Below are positions 55,555-64,000 of a stretch of DNA of 64,000 nt, piece by piece. Source of the DNA: Pricia mediterranea (GTDB lineage: Bacteria; Bacteroidota; Bacteroidia; Flavobacteriales; Flavobacteriaceae); assembly GCF_032248455.1 (NCBI RefSeq), contig NZ_JAVTTP010000002.1, positions 186,001-250,000 of the forward strand, given 5' to 3'. Position 1 is the stretch's first letter; the number at the start of each line of letters is the position of its first letter. Below the pieces are notes generated by a model, which saw only the letters and a program-made list of their open reading frames with translations, did no database searches and was not told the origin of the DNA. The position numbers and the translations under genes are program-made.

Positions 55555-56403
55555 GTGTCAAGTACCAAACCGCAGAAGGGCTGGAGAAATAAAGTCCACG
55601 AGATTATTTACGAGGCCGATACCCCAATGGGTAAATGGTTCGACATCTTGTTGTTCGTTCTCATCATCATCAGCGTGCTGCTGGTTATGCTCGAAAGTGT
55701 CAAATGGATCGATGCCACCTATCACAGGGCCCTGTTCATTATGGAATGGTTAGTAACCATTCTTTTTACTATTGAATATATCGCACGTATCGTTACCATT
55801 AGAAAACCGTTGAAGTACGTATTCAGCTTTTACGGTATTGTGGATTTCCTATCCACAATACCGTTATATCTTTCTTACATCTTTGCCGGCTCCCAAGCGC
55901 TTTTGGCCCTGAGAGCCTTTCGATTGCTCCGTATATTTCGAATCCTAAAACTAGTCCGATTTCTGGGGGAGGCTTCCCTACTCAAAAATGCCCTAAAGGC
56001 CAGTCGGGAAAAAATAACCGTTTTTCTATTTGCCGTTTTAATAGTGGCCGTGATATTGGGCACGGTGATGTTTTTGGTGGAAGGTGAAGAGGCCGGGTTT
56101 ACAAGTATCCCTACCAGTATTTACTGGACGATCGTTACCTTGACTACCGTGGGCTACGGAGATATAGCCCCGATTACGCCACCAGGACAGCTTATCGCCA
56201 CCTTGATCATGCTCCTTGGTTATGGTATTATCGCCGTACCTACGGGCATCGTTACTGTAGAAATGGGCAAACGCAAAGGCGCAACTGCAGCGCCAGACAG
56301 CGAAAAGTACGTACACGTAAACACCCAGGCCTGTACAACCTGTTCAAAAGAAGGGCATCGAGGCGATGCCAAATACTGCTACAATTGCGGAAGTCAACTA
56401 TAA
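55555..56403 (+). CDS. Voltage-gated-type potassium channel with C-terminal zinc ribbon
   Basis: 282 residues, GTG start at 55555. Six transmembrane segments; the fourth carries positively charged residues every third position (Arg120, 123, 126, 129, Lys132, Arg135), a voltage-sensor pattern. The pore loop has TLTTVGYGDIAP with the selectivity filter TVGYGD (198-203), diagnostic of K+ channels. The C-terminus (CTTCSKEG ... YCYNCGSQL) is a four-cysteine zinc ribbon on the cytoplasmic side, possibly a regulatory or redox site. Its stop overlaps the miaA start (TAATG). Confidence 0.93.
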   Translation: MSSTKPQKGWRNKVHEIIYEADTPMGKWFDILLFVLIIISVLLVMLESVKWIDATYHRALFIMEWLVTILFTIEYIARIVTIRKPLKYVFSFYGIVDFLSTIPLYLSYIFAGSQALLALRAFRLLRIFRILKLVRFLGEASLLKNALKASREKITVFLFAVLIVAVILGTVMFLVEGEEAGFTSIPTSIYWTIVTLTTVGYGDIAPITPPGQLIATLIMLLGYGIIAVPTGIVTVEMGKRKGATAAPDSEKYVHVNTQACTTCSKEGHRGDAKYCYNCGSQL

Positions 56404-57305
56404 TGGAGAAATTACTGCTATCGGTCGCAGGTCCCACGGCTATAGGAAAAACCGCAATGGCGATTTCCCTTGCCCGGCATTTTGGTACGGAAATCATTTC
56501 TTCGGATTCCCGACAGTTCTACCAAGAAATGAAAATCGGAACTGCCGTGCCCGATTCGGAGGAACTCCAGACCGTAACGCATCATTTTATCCAGCACAAG
56601 CGTATTTTTGATTCCTATTCCGTAGGGGATTTTGAAAGGGATGCGCTGCAACTCCTCGAAAAACTTTTTAGGGAGCATGACGTAGTGGTTATGGTTGGGG
56701 GCAGCGGCCTGTACAATGATGCCGTAATTAAGGGATTGGACAAGTTTCCTAAAATCGACCCGGACATACGGGCACGCTTAAATGAAGAATATGCCGAACA
56801 GGGAATCGGGATCCTTCAGGAACGACTAGAGGCTTCTGATCCCAAATATTTTGAAAAGGTTGATCGATCAAACCCCCACCGCTTGATACGGGCCTTGGAA
56901 ATCTGTCTAGGTACGGGAAAACCTTACTCCTCTTTTTTGGCCAAGCCCAAGGAGCCAAGACCGTTCCGAACCATACGCCTTGGCTTAAAAGCGGACCGGC
57001 AACTGGTTTACGAGCGGATTAATACCAGGGTGGATAAAATGATTGCCGAGGGGTTGGTGGAGGAAGTCAAGCCATTGCAGCAATTCAAGGACCTAAATGC
57101 CCTTCAAACGGTCGGGTACAAGGAACTCTTTAGATATTTGGAGGGGAAGTGGACATTGGATTTTGCCATTTCAGAAATAAAGAAAAACACCCGTCGATTT
57201 GCCAAACGCCAGATGACCTGGCTCGACAAAAACGAGGACATTCTTTGGGTCGCACACGATATCGCGACGGATGACCTCCTTTTCAAAATAGAAAATGAGA
57301 TATGA
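56403..57305 (+). CDS. miaA: tRNA dimethylallyltransferase MiaA
   Basis: Adds the dimethylallyl group to A37 of tRNAs reading UNN codons. 300 residues from ATG 56403 (MEKLLLSVAGPTAIGKTAMA); the frame is open to a TTG at 56385, which is unlikely. P-loop GPTAIGKT, the DSRQFYQEMKIGTAVP motif and VGGSGLYNDAVIKG are present. Start overlaps the K+ channel stop by one base; stop overlaps the gluconate kinase start by 4 bp, so these are a tightly coupled set. Confidence 0.97.
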   Translation: MEKLLLSVAGPTAIGKTAMAISLARHFGTEIISSDSRQFYQEMKIGTAVPDSEELQTVTHHFIQHKRIFDSYSVGDFERDALQLLEKLFREHDVVVMVGGSGLYNDAVIKGLDKFPKIDPDIRARLNEEYAEQGIGILQERLEASDPKYFEKVDRSNPHRLIRALEICLGTGKPYSSFLAKPKEPRPFRTIRLGLKADRQLVYERINTRVDKMIAEGLVEEVKPLQQFKDLNALQTVGYKELFRYLEGKWTLDFAISEIKKNTRRFAKRQMTWLDKNEDILWVAHDIATDDLLFKIENEI

Positions 57306-57796
57306 TGAAACCGATCGAATCTATATTCTTCGTCATGGGGGTATCGGGCTCAGGGAAGACGACAATAGGGAAGTTACTCGCTGAAAAATTGGGGATGCCC
57401 TTTTTCGATGGCGACAACTATCATCCCGAGGCCAATGTTCGAAAAATGGAGCAAGGACATCCCCTCAACGACCAAGACCGTAAAGATTGGCTAAAACGGC
57501 TAAACGATCTGGCAAAACGACAGGAAAGTCAAGGCGGGGTCATTGCCTGTTCCGCACTAAAGTCCAAATATAGAAACCAGCTTCGGCAAGACGTCGGCAG
57601 CGCAAAATTTATTTATCTGGAAGGGTCCTATGACCTCATATCAAATCGACTATCACAACGGAAAGGACATTTTATGCCGGCCGAACTTTTACGTTCGCAA
57701 TTTGAAGCCCTCCAAGTTCCGGAACACTCTATCTCTGTATCTATCGATGCCACCCCCTCAGAAATAGTTTCCAAAATTTTAAAAAGATTGGATTAG
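57302..57796 (+). CDS. Gluconate kinase
   Basis: 164 residues. P-loop GVSGSGKTT at the N-terminus, followed by the GntK-type FFDGDNYHPEANVRKMEQGHPLNDQDR motif. Phosphorylates gluconate to 6-phosphogluconate. It overlaps miaA by 4 bp. No gluconate permease or dehydrogenase lies in the window. Confidence 0.93.
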   Translation: MMKPIESIFFVMGVSGSGKTTIGKLLAEKLGMPFFDGDNYHPEANVRKMEQGHPLNDQDRKDWLKRLNDLAKRQESQGGVIACSALKSKYRNQLRQDVGSAKFIYLEGSYDLISNRLSQRKGHFMPAELLRSQFEALQVPEHSISVSIDATPSEIVSKILKRLD

Positions 57797-58112
57797 AATT
57801 TTTTAGGCTCGAGCTTGCCATAAAGCGCTTTTCAAGGGAAGATAAAATTCCGATCACCGTGAACCATCAAATCGGCATTTGACCGAATGCTACCTGATAT
57901 TTTGCTTACCGGTGCTACCAAGGTTGATACCGGTGTTAAGAAAAAGGCTTTGCCCCTGCAGGAAACAGAAAAAGGACCAGTTCGTAAAAGAACCGGCCCC
58001 ATTGTACTGCACTCACAGAACTCATTGTAATACTATCTAAGATTTGTTCCGTTGAAGAACCCGCACGTTGTAGCGTACGGTATAATTCTGGCCAAACTAC
58101 CAGAGTGTCTCT
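57797..58112. other. Gap between gluconate kinase and the response regulator
   Basis: 316 bp with no gene; the 3' end of two converging units. Contains the minus-strand terminator (57971-58000). Confidence 0.45.
57971..58000 (-). terminator. Intrinsic terminator of the RprXY-like operon
   Basis: Minus strand: GGGCCGGTTC and GAACTGGTCC pair (two G-T wobbles) around TTTTAC, followed by TTTTTC. Lies 113 bp after the response-regulator stop. Confidence 0.65.
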
Positions 58113-58826
58113 CTATTTCTGATCTTCTTTTACCACCAATCTGAAGCCCTCGCCATGAATGTTGAGAATCTCTACGTCATCGTCAATTTTCAGATATTTT
58201 CGAAGCTTAGCGATATAAACATCCATACTTCTGGAGGTGAAGTAATTATCATCCCGCCAGATTTTGGTCAATGCCAGTTCCCTAGGCATCAGATCGTTTT
58301 CGTGAAGTGCCAATAAACGCAAGAGTTCGTTCTCCTTTGGGGATAGTTTGATCGGCTCTTGATCTTTATATTTTAAAAAACGTAATTTGGAATTCAAATG
58401 GAAGTTGCCCAAATCGAACTCGAATTTTTTGCTTTCGGCCAACGAATTGGAAGATTTTCTTTGGAGGATAGCCTTTATTTTCATCAGCAAGACCTCGGAA
58501 TCAAAAGGTTTGTTCAAGTAATCGTCGGCACCTGCCTTATAGCCTTTAAGAACATCTTCTTTCATGGTTTTGGCAGTAAGAAACACGATGGGCACATGCT
58601 CGTTCTTTTCGCGGATTTCCCGGGCCAGGGTAAATCCGTCTTTGTAGGGCATCATAACGTCCAGGATACAGATATCGAAATTGTCCTTTTTGAACTTCTC
58701 GAATCCCTCCATTCCATTTTTTGCCAAGGTAACGTCAAAGTCGTTCATTGACAGGTAATCTTTGAGTACAATTCCAAAATTGGGATCGTCCTCTACCAAA
58801 AGTATTTTCTTATTTGCTGTATCCAT
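58113..58826 (-). CDS. OmpR/PhoB-family response regulator (RprY-like)
   Basis: 237 residues. Receiver with acceptor Asp56 (ICILDVMMP) and Lys106 (YLNKPFDS), then an OmpR-type winged helix (about 130-232; IKLSPKENELLRLLALHENDLMPRELALTKIW). Pairs with the histidine kinase 29 bp upstream. RprX/RprY is the best-known similar Bacteroidota system; target genes are unknown. Confidence 0.93.
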   Translation of the reverse strand: MDTANKKILLVEDDPNFGIVLKDYLSMNDFDVTLAKNGMEGFEKFKKDNFDICILDVMMPYKDGFTLAREIREKNEHVPIVFLTAKTMKEDVLKGYKAGADDYLNKPFDSEVLLMKIKAILQRKSSNSLAESKKFEFDLGNFHLNSKLRFLKYKDQEPIKLSPKENELLRLLALHENDLMPRELALTKIWRDDNYFTSRSMDVYIAKLRKYLKIDDDVEILNIHGEGFRLVVKEDQK

Positions 58827-58855
58827 AGTAATATATTAATGAAGCCTTATGGGCT

Positions 58856-60436
58856 TCAGATTAAAGGCAATTTTACATAGAAAGTGCTTCCTTTTCCTTT
58901 CTCACTTTCTGCATAGACCTCGCCCTGATGATCGTCTATAATTTTTTTTACATAGGCCAATCCCAGCCCATGTCCCTTAACATTATGCAAGTCTCCCGTA
59001 TGCTCGCGATAAAATTTCTCAAACACCTTTTTAACGACCGCTTTGCTCATTCCAGCTCCCTGGTCCTGTATCTTTATGATAATGCTATTCTTGGCCGTCT
59101 CGGTAAAAATATCAATGTGCGGTGCCTCGGGGGAGTATTTTATGGCATTGTCCATAATATTGACCAGAACATTGGTAAAGTGCATTTCGTTCGCCACGAC
59201 TTCACTGCGTTCCGCATCGAGGTGCGATTCTATATACCCTCCACGATCCGCAACGATGAGCTCTACATGGGCGATGGCATCATGGATGATATTGTGTACA
59301 TCTACCCGGTCTTTACTGATGTCCAACTGGTTTTTTTCCAATTTTGATATACGCAATACATTTTCAACTTGGGCGTGCATCCGCTTATTCTCATCCCGAA
59401 TCATACTCAGATAGCGCTGCACTTTCTCATGGTCAACAATTATCTTGGGATTGCGTATGGCCTCTACTGCCAAATTTATGGTGGCGATCGGCGTTTTAAA
59501 CTCATGGGTCATATTGTTTATAAAATCGGACTTTATCTCGGCAATCTGTTTCTGCCGTATCAGTTGATAAATGGCCCCAGCATAGGAGGCCACGATAACT
59601 AGTGTAAACAATAGGGATAAAATAGCCAAGCCCATGATGGAACCCATCAAAAATCGCTTCTTTTTTGGAAAGGTAATCAACAACGAATAATTGCTGTACC
59701 CTTCACTATCCTTGAAAACAGGTGTTTTATATAATGAGTTTTCATTGAACTTAAATTCCCTAGACTTTACTTTTGTGGGTAGTCCCCTGCTATATACCCC
59801 GTACTCGAAGTCAAGGTTCAAGTTTCGGTTTTGCAATTCCCTGTCCAAAAGCAGCTCGATTTCCTGTTTACTCACCCTTTTGTGTATCGGAACTTTTTTA
59901 GCGAATTCGCTGAAAACGTCCTCAAAGGCAGCTTTTTCAACGGAGGAAAGTCCCCCAATTTTTTCGAGCTTTTGAAAGGCGGTCAACTGATACGTTTCCC
60001 CGTCAAGTCCAAAATCCTCTTTATAGATGGTCTTGGTACGCTTGCTGGTATACCCTTTAATGGTGGTCGTATCCTGGGCACTGTCATTGTCAAAGAACGT
60101 CGATGCGATATTGTAATCCTCTTCCAGGATACCGTGGGAATAGAATCTGATTTCATTGGAATTAATGTCCCGGTCAATGAAAAAAATATCCTTGAGATGC
60201 GAACTTTTGGGCTCGCCAACGCTATCCTTTATATTGATGTAGCGGTCAAAATAATCCTTTCGTTCCCGCTCCTCTATTTTTTCCGAAACAGTATGTAATA
60301 CTTCTGAAACCGTAGTGGTAAATTGCTCCTCCTTGTCCTCTACCGATTGCCTGATCCAAAAGACCTGTACCGAAATTATTCCTATCAAGGAGAGACTCAT
60401 CAACACCACCAACAGCACAAATAACCTCTTGTTCAT
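58856..60436 (-). CDS. Sensor histidine kinase (RprX-like)
   Basis: 526 residues from ATG 60436 (MNKRLFVLLVVLMSLSLIGI); an ATG at 60478 is less likely because the earlier one lacks hydrophobic context. Two transmembrane helices (about 5-25 and 262-288, SIMGLAILSLLFTLVIVASY) frame a periplasmic sensor region of about 235 residues. HisKA box MTHEFKTPIATINLAVEAI with its histidine, then an ATPase domain with N, G1 and G2 motifs (NIMDNAIKYSP, DQGAGMS, GHGLGLAYVKKI). Complete; signal unknown. Confidence 0.93.
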   Translation of the reverse strand: MNKRLFVLLVVLMSLSLIGIISVQVFWIRQSVEDKEEQFTTTVSEVLHTVSEKIEERERKDYFDRYINIKDSVGEPKSSHLKDIFFIDRDINSNEIRFYSHGILEEDYNIASTFFDNDSAQDTTTIKGYTSKRTKTIYKEDFGLDGETYQLTAFQKLEKIGGLSSVEKAAFEDVFSEFAKKVPIHKRVSKQEIELLLDRELQNRNLNLDFEYGVYSRGLPTKVKSREFKFNENSLYKTPVFKDSEGYSNYSLLITFPKKKRFLMGSIMGLAILSLLFTLVIVASYAGAIYQLIRQKQIAEIKSDFINNMTHEFKTPIATINLAVEAIRNPKIIVDHEKVQRYLSMIRDENKRMHAQVENVLRISKLEKNQLDISKDRVDVHNIIHDAIAHVELIVADRGGYIESHLDAERSEVVANEMHFTNVLVNIMDNAIKYSPEAPHIDIFTETAKNSIIIKIQDQGAGMSKAVVKKVFEKFYREHTGDLHNVKGHGLGLAYVKKIIDDHQGEVYAESEKGKGSTFYVKLPLI

Positions 60437-60683
60437 GTATCGTGTTGTGTAAGGCCTGTATTGACCGGCCCAAGCCATATGTTTGTCAACATGCGCTACA
60501 TTGCGGCGGCCAAACGCAGTGGTACTTACGTAAGATTTTCTACCTCAAACTACCGAAAATCAGCTATTTTACTGCCATCAAGGCCTCGCCGCCCTGCCAG
60601 TCGATATTCGTAAAATTAAAGATTTAACATTAGCAATCGGAGTGTTTAACCAAACCTTAACAGAAATGTTAAAATTACGAAAA

Positions 60684-61271
60684 TCACCCGTTTTTAAGAA
60701 GGTCCCGATGTATGTCCAAAACTTGTTGTTCGGTGTCTTTTAGATCGAGGTTTTGGATAACGTAGTCGGAGACATCGATTTTTCGTTCATCTTTCCATTG
60801 ATTCTGCATTCGCGCCTCGATACTTGCCAGAGACGTTTCCGGTTTCCTTTTCATAACGCGCTCTTTGCGTATATTTTCGGGCGCGATCACCAAGATAATC
60901 TGATCGTAAAAATCTGCTGTACCAATCTCAAAGATAATAGCGGCCTCTTGAATGACATACTCCGTATCTTGGATTTCGGTCCATGCCAAAAAATCCTTTC
61001 GTACTGCGGGATGGACTATGGAATTCAACTTTTTCAAAAGGGATTCATCGTTGAACACCTGTTCGGAGATAAAAGCCTTGTTCAATCCTTTTTCTGTATA
61101 GGCCTGTTTTCCGAAAAGTGCTTTCAGCGCTCTTTTTATCTGTGGCGAACTTTCCATTAGCTCTTTGGCCCGATTATCTGAATTATAGACCGGAACTCCA
61201 AGTTCTGTGAATAGGCGAGCTACGGTAGTCTTGCCGCTGCCTATCCCACCGGTCAGTCCCACATATCTCAT
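60684..61271 (-). CDS. coaE: Dephospho-CoA kinase
   Basis: Last step of coenzyme A synthesis. 195 residues with the P-loop GLTGGIGSGKTTVARLF and the GVPVYNSDNRAKELM segment characteristic of CoaE. Overlaps the ybbR-like gene by 4 bp, so both are translated from one message. Confidence 0.96.
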   Translation of the reverse strand: MRYVGLTGGIGSGKTTVARLFTELGVPVYNSDNRAKELMESSPQIKRALKALFGKQAYTEKGLNKAFISEQVFNDESLLKKLNSIVHPAVRKDFLAWTEIQDTEYVIQEAAIIFEIGTADFYDQIILVIAPENIRKERVMKRKPETSLASIEARMQNQWKDERKIDVSDYVIQNLDLKDTEQQVLDIHRDLLKNG

Positions 61272-62233
61272 TTCTTCTTTATGATATATTCCACTTCGGT
61301 CTCCTTCAGCTTAACACTGTGCAAACCTTTGGGCTTTTTACGCAACGCTACCGATAATTTTTCCGAAGTATCACTTTTTTTGGTCTTGTAATCTATAACC
61401 ACCTCGAAATCGGATTCTCTGAGTTCTTTGAGCCGTTGCATTTTCGCCTTGGTTACCACGGCTATCTTGGCAGGAAACGTCTTTATCTCCAGATCGCTCG
61501 GGAGGTTGACGACCGTGACGGGTACCTCGAATATTTTTTCCGAGAAACGGGCGATTTTACCGCTAAGGGTAACCTGGTTACTGGAATAAGTGGTATTCTC
61601 CAGCCGGGGCGACTTAAAAAGACCCAACTCCTCGGTAAAATCCGAATTGAGGTCCGGAAGCGTTACTTCTTTGGTCCGAACATGTGTCAGACTGTCAATC
61701 TCTTCCGCCGGACCCGTTACCGTGATTGAATCGGGGGTTATACCGACCTTACCGTCCAACAGGTAATTCTGGGCGAGATTGATTTTCACCTGGGGCCTGA
61801 CAGGCAATTTTTTTGTGACTACGGGTAGCAGGTTGAGAAACAGGGTATCTTCTTCTATTTCCAACAAGGCCATCGAACCGGTCATCTGCTTTTCGATCTG
61901 GGACCGATAGCGGTTTTCGGGAACGTAGAACCTAGTACCGTTTTTCTCCGCCTCGGAGACATCGATCTCGACTCTTTTATTTTTAAAGTTGAAGCCGAGA
62001 AACTGGAATCCCCCGGCCCTCAACTTCACGTCCAAATTTTTTTTAGACGCGCCTTTATAGAGGTATCCCTCGGGATAATTCACATATTCCAGATCAAAGG
62101 CTGCGTTACCGACATAGGTCTGCGATAGGGCGTTGATGAACCAGATTGTCGCAGAACACCCTAGAAATACGAAGAATATCTTGGCCTTTCTTTTTTTTAG
62201 GACTCGCTTTATGTTCTTTATCATCGCTGTCAA
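61268..62233 (-). CDS. YbbR-domain membrane-anchored protein
   Basis: 321 residues. An N-terminal transmembrane helix (KIFFVFLGCSATIWFINALS) and then repeated YbbR domains, beta-rich and periplasmic (e.g. LPDLNSDFTEEL and VPVTVVNLPSDLEIKTFPAKIAVV). In Firmicutes YbbR (CdaR) regulates the diadenylate cyclase, but no such cyclase gene is in the window, so the role here is open. Translational start is at the first or fourth codon (both ATG). Lies between a glycosyltransferase and coaE. Confidence 0.88.
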   Translation of the reverse strand: MTAMIKNIKRVLKKRKAKIFFVFLGCSATIWFINALSQTYVGNAAFDLEYVNYPEGYLYKGASKKNLDVKLRAGGFQFLGFNFKNKRVEIDVSEAEKNGTRFYVPENRYRSQIEKQMTGSMALLEIEEDTLFLNLLPVVTKKLPVRPQVKINLAQNYLLDGKVGITPDSITVTGPAEEIDSLTHVRTKEVTLPDLNSDFTEELGLFKSPRLENTTYSSNQVTLSGKIARFSEKIFEVPVTVVNLPSDLEIKTFPAKIAVVTKAKMQRLKELRESDFEVVIDYKTKKSDTSEKLSVALRKKPKGLHSVKLKETEVEYIIKKK

Positions 62234-62247
62234 TTAGGGAACGCGGG

Positions 62248-63441
62248 TCACGTTCGATCTTCTGTATCGGTACTCCCAAAAAACAATTCCGGAAAGAGTC
62301 TCTCTGCCGGCTTCCCGCTAAAGTTAAGGAAGATGGTGGACTTAATGAAACCGTACCCGTAACCCATAAACTGGATACATACGGCAACTAAGGATAATAG
62401 CGCTACGGCCAAGCTTCTGTTTTTTAGCAGGGAATCTAAAAAAACAAATCCCAAATAAAGCACATAAAGCAGCATAGGGAGTCTGATTCCTAAATACCAC
62501 AACATCGAAGCCGCCATAAATCCCAGGCAGAATAAGGTGGGGAACCAGTAGGTCATTTTCGCTGTTCTAGGATATCGGCGGTTCAAGATCGGACGGACCG
62601 AACCGAATTTTTTGACCTGAAGAAAAAACTTTTGCCAATCGATACGCCTTTTGTGATAAACGAAGGCAGTGGGAATCAATTTCGTGGCAAAACCCTTGCC
62701 CCAGAGCCGAAAAACAAGGTCGGGATCCTCCCCCGGATGAATGTTTCCAAAGCCGCCCGTGGCCTCGAAAGCGATTCTGGATAGGCCCATGTTAAAGCTT
62801 CGGGGTTGAAAGCCCTTTTGTTTGGCGGGCGAGTCTTGCCTAGTGCCAAAGTTATTTGATTGGTTCCCATTGTCCCCAGACGATGAAGAGCGCCCAGTTT
62901 CTACTTGTGCCGACGCACTTGCCTTGCGTCCTTGACCTGATGGCCTTCCCTTATGGTTTTTTTGGAATGCTTTTCTTTTCCCCCGTATGCCTCCAGTGGT
63001 CAAGACCGAGGTCATGGCATAATCGATACCCTTTTGCACTAGACTGAAGGAGGCATGGGCGGCATCGGGTCCGCCGTAGCAATGGACAAAGTGCTCTTGA
63101 AGCGATTTTGTGACCGCATCGAGATAGTGCGGCGGAAGGATGCAATCGGAGTCCAAAATAATAAAATAATCGCCCTTGGCCCGTACCATTCCATAATTTC
63201 TCGAACGCCCGGGACCGGAATTGGACTTTTTTAGATAAGTGAGCGAGATGGGGGAGCTTCCCTGAAGATACATCCGCTTAAAATCCTCGATAACCGCTTC
63301 ACAGGGAATGGTAGAACCATCTTCGACCACCACTATTTCAAAAGCCGCGCCATAGGTTTGTAACGCCAAGCTGTCCAGTAGCTCCCTTATTTCTTCGGGC
63401 CGGTTATAGACGGGAATTATAAAGGAAAACGAAATGTTCAT
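62248..63441 (-). CDS. Family 2 glycosyltransferase with low-complexity insertion
   Basis: 397 residues. GT-A fold: FIIPVYNRPEEIRELLDSL, the nucleotide-sugar DxD-type motif at Asp97-Ser-Asp99 (FIILDSDCIL), GEDPDLVFRLW as the acceptor/ED motif, and hydrophobic helices at about 298-365 for membrane attachment. Between GGIRGKRKA and GFQPRSFNMG, residues about 157-208 are an Arg/Ser/Gly/Asn/Gln-rich stretch that is out of place in the fold. Sugar donor and acceptor unknown. Overlap order fabI-GT-ybbR-coaE suggests one operon. Confidence 0.9.
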   Translation of the reverse strand: MNISFSFIIPVYNRPEEIRELLDSLALQTYGAAFEIVVVEDGSTIPCEAVIEDFKRMYLQGSSPISLTYLKKSNSGPGRSRNYGMVRAKGDYFIILDSDCILPPHYLDAVTKSLQEHFVHCYGGPDAAHASFSLVQKGIDYAMTSVLTTGGIRGKRKAFQKNHKGRPSGQGRKASASAQVETGRSSSSGDNGNQSNNFGTRQDSPAKQKGFQPRSFNMGLSRIAFEATGGFGNIHPGEDPDLVFRLWGKGFATKLIPTAFVYHKRRIDWQKFFLQVKKFGSVRPILNRRYPRTAKMTYWFPTLFCLGFMAASMLWYLGIRLPMLLYVLYLGFVFLDSLLKNRSLAVALLSLVAVCIQFMGYGYGFIKSTIFLNFSGKPAERLFPELFFGSTDTEDRT

Positions 63442-63448
63442 TCACCAA

Positions 63449-64000
63449 TCACTTCATGAACTGCTCCATCACCTCTTGGCTGACCCCGGTATTGGAGAAG
63501 CCGCCGTCGTGAAAAAGGTTCTGCATGGTGACCTTCTTGGTCAGGTCGGAAAACAGGGTTACGGTATAGTCCGCACATTCCAAGGCCGAAGCGTTTCCGA
63601 GGGGGGACATCTTTTCGGCGTAGTTGATAAACCCGTCAAAACCTTTTACACCCTGTCCTGCTGTAGTTGCCGTAGGGGATTGCGAGATGGTATTGACCCG
63701 TACCTTTTTGTCCTTCCCGAAAAAGTAGCCGAAACTTCGGGCCACGGATTCGAGATAGGCCTTATTGTCGGCCATATCGTTGTAGTCCGGGAAAACGCGC
63801 TGTGCGGCCATATATGTTAGAGCGACGATACTGCCCCATTCGTTCATGGCATCGGCCTTGTGCAGGGTTTGTAGGACCTTATGAAAGGATAGCGCGGAAA
63901 TATCCCAGCCTTTGGTCGTAAAATCGTAGTTCTGGTCCGTATAGGCGCGGCCTTTACGTACGTTGACGGACATGCCTATCGCATGCAGCACAAAATCAAG
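63449..64000 (-). CDS. fabI: Enoyl-[acyl-carrier-protein] reductase FabI (N-terminus outside the window)
   Basis: NADH-dependent last step of the fatty-acid elongation cycle. 183 C-terminal codons lie in the window (family about 260-280), the rest beyond the right edge. The SDR-like catalytic region (SIVALTYMAAQRVFPDYNDMADNKAYLES) and the C-terminal QNLFHDGGFSNTGVSQEVMEQF are typical of FabI. First of a run with the glycosyltransferase (8 bp downstream). Confidence 0.95.
   Translation of the reverse strand, partial: LDFVLHAIGMSVNVRKGRAYTDQNYDFTTKGWDISALSFHKVLQTLHKADAMNEWGSIVALTYMAAQRVFPDYNDMADNKAYLESVARSFGYFFGKDKKVRVNTISQSPTATTAGQGVKGFDGFINYAEKMSPLGNASALECADYTVTLFSDLTKKVTMQNLFHDGGFSNTGVSQEVMEQFMK

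Overview
The window looks like chromosomal DNA of a member of the Bacteroidota, most likely a marine-type Flavobacteriaceae. Direct signs are: several promoters matching the Bacteroidota -7 motif TAnnTTTG; no Shine-Dalgarno-like leaders; a PorP/SprF-type outer-membrane protein and a protein with a type IX secretion (T9SS) C-terminal domain; a TonB receptor with an N-terminal carboxypeptidase-regulatory-like domain followed by a DUF4249 lipoprotein; a monomeric NADP isocitrate dehydrogenase; a bacillithiol-linked YtxJ protein; and a compact SRP RNA. No tRNA, rRNA, CRISPR array, transposase or prophage genes were seen.

Layout. 1-9.8 kb is housekeeping: ligA (cut by the left edge), prmC/ribD (divergent), a HAD phosphatase, a DMT exporter, a YigZ protein, a thioesterase, dnaA, a low-molecular-weight phosphatase and an RsmI-like methylase. 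10-18.9 kb is the most accessory-looking part: a NeuD/PglD-type acetyltransferase, a secreted CBM-like/fibronectin-III protein, a T9SS-secreted tyrosinase, a convergent 1017-residue tyrosinase/von Willebrand A fusion, and a CapK/PaaK-like adenylate-forming enzyme. 19-22.3 kb (minus strand) carries cell-wall genes: dapF, a GNAT acetyltransferase, mltG and a lysozyme-fold protein. 22.6-26.1 kb carries htrA, a coiled-coil membrane protein, trmD and rplS. An 850-bp gene-poor stretch with three DnaA-box-like sites follows, 19 kb from dnaA, and is a possible replication origin. 26.9-35.99 kb: icd, TonB receptor plus lipoprotein, transaldolase-like aldolase, SDR, SRP RNA, glutaminyl cyclase and thioesterase.

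36.3-40.3 kb is a signalling block: a LytTR regulator whose receiver domain has lost its phosphorylation site, a 52-residue lipoprotein with its own terminator, and a TPR histidine kinase/NarL-type regulator pair. 40.7-51.2 kb: an orphan protein, glyA, ytxJ, clpB, a TetR regulator, a PorP-SPOR-like fusion, a histidine-phosphatase lipoprotein, an AHSA1 protein, smpB and pcm. 51.5-57.8 kb is one long plus-strand run (Gfo/Idh/MocA, hydroxyacyl-CoA dehydrogenase, YggS, exonuclease-GIY-YIG fusion, K+ channel, miaA, gluconate kinase), with several 1-4 bp overlaps that suggest co-transcription. 58.1-64 kb (minus strand) holds an RprX/RprY-like two-component system and the run fabI (cut by the right edge)-glycosyltransferase-ybbR-coaE.

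The best candidates for undescribed biology are the tyrosinase region (two differently exported copper-oxidase-type proteins, one fused to a VWA domain, beside surface-type proteins), the degenerate-receiver LytTR/lipoprotein/kinase block, and the non-coding region after rplS. All functions are read from sequence motifs only; nothing here was searched against a database.
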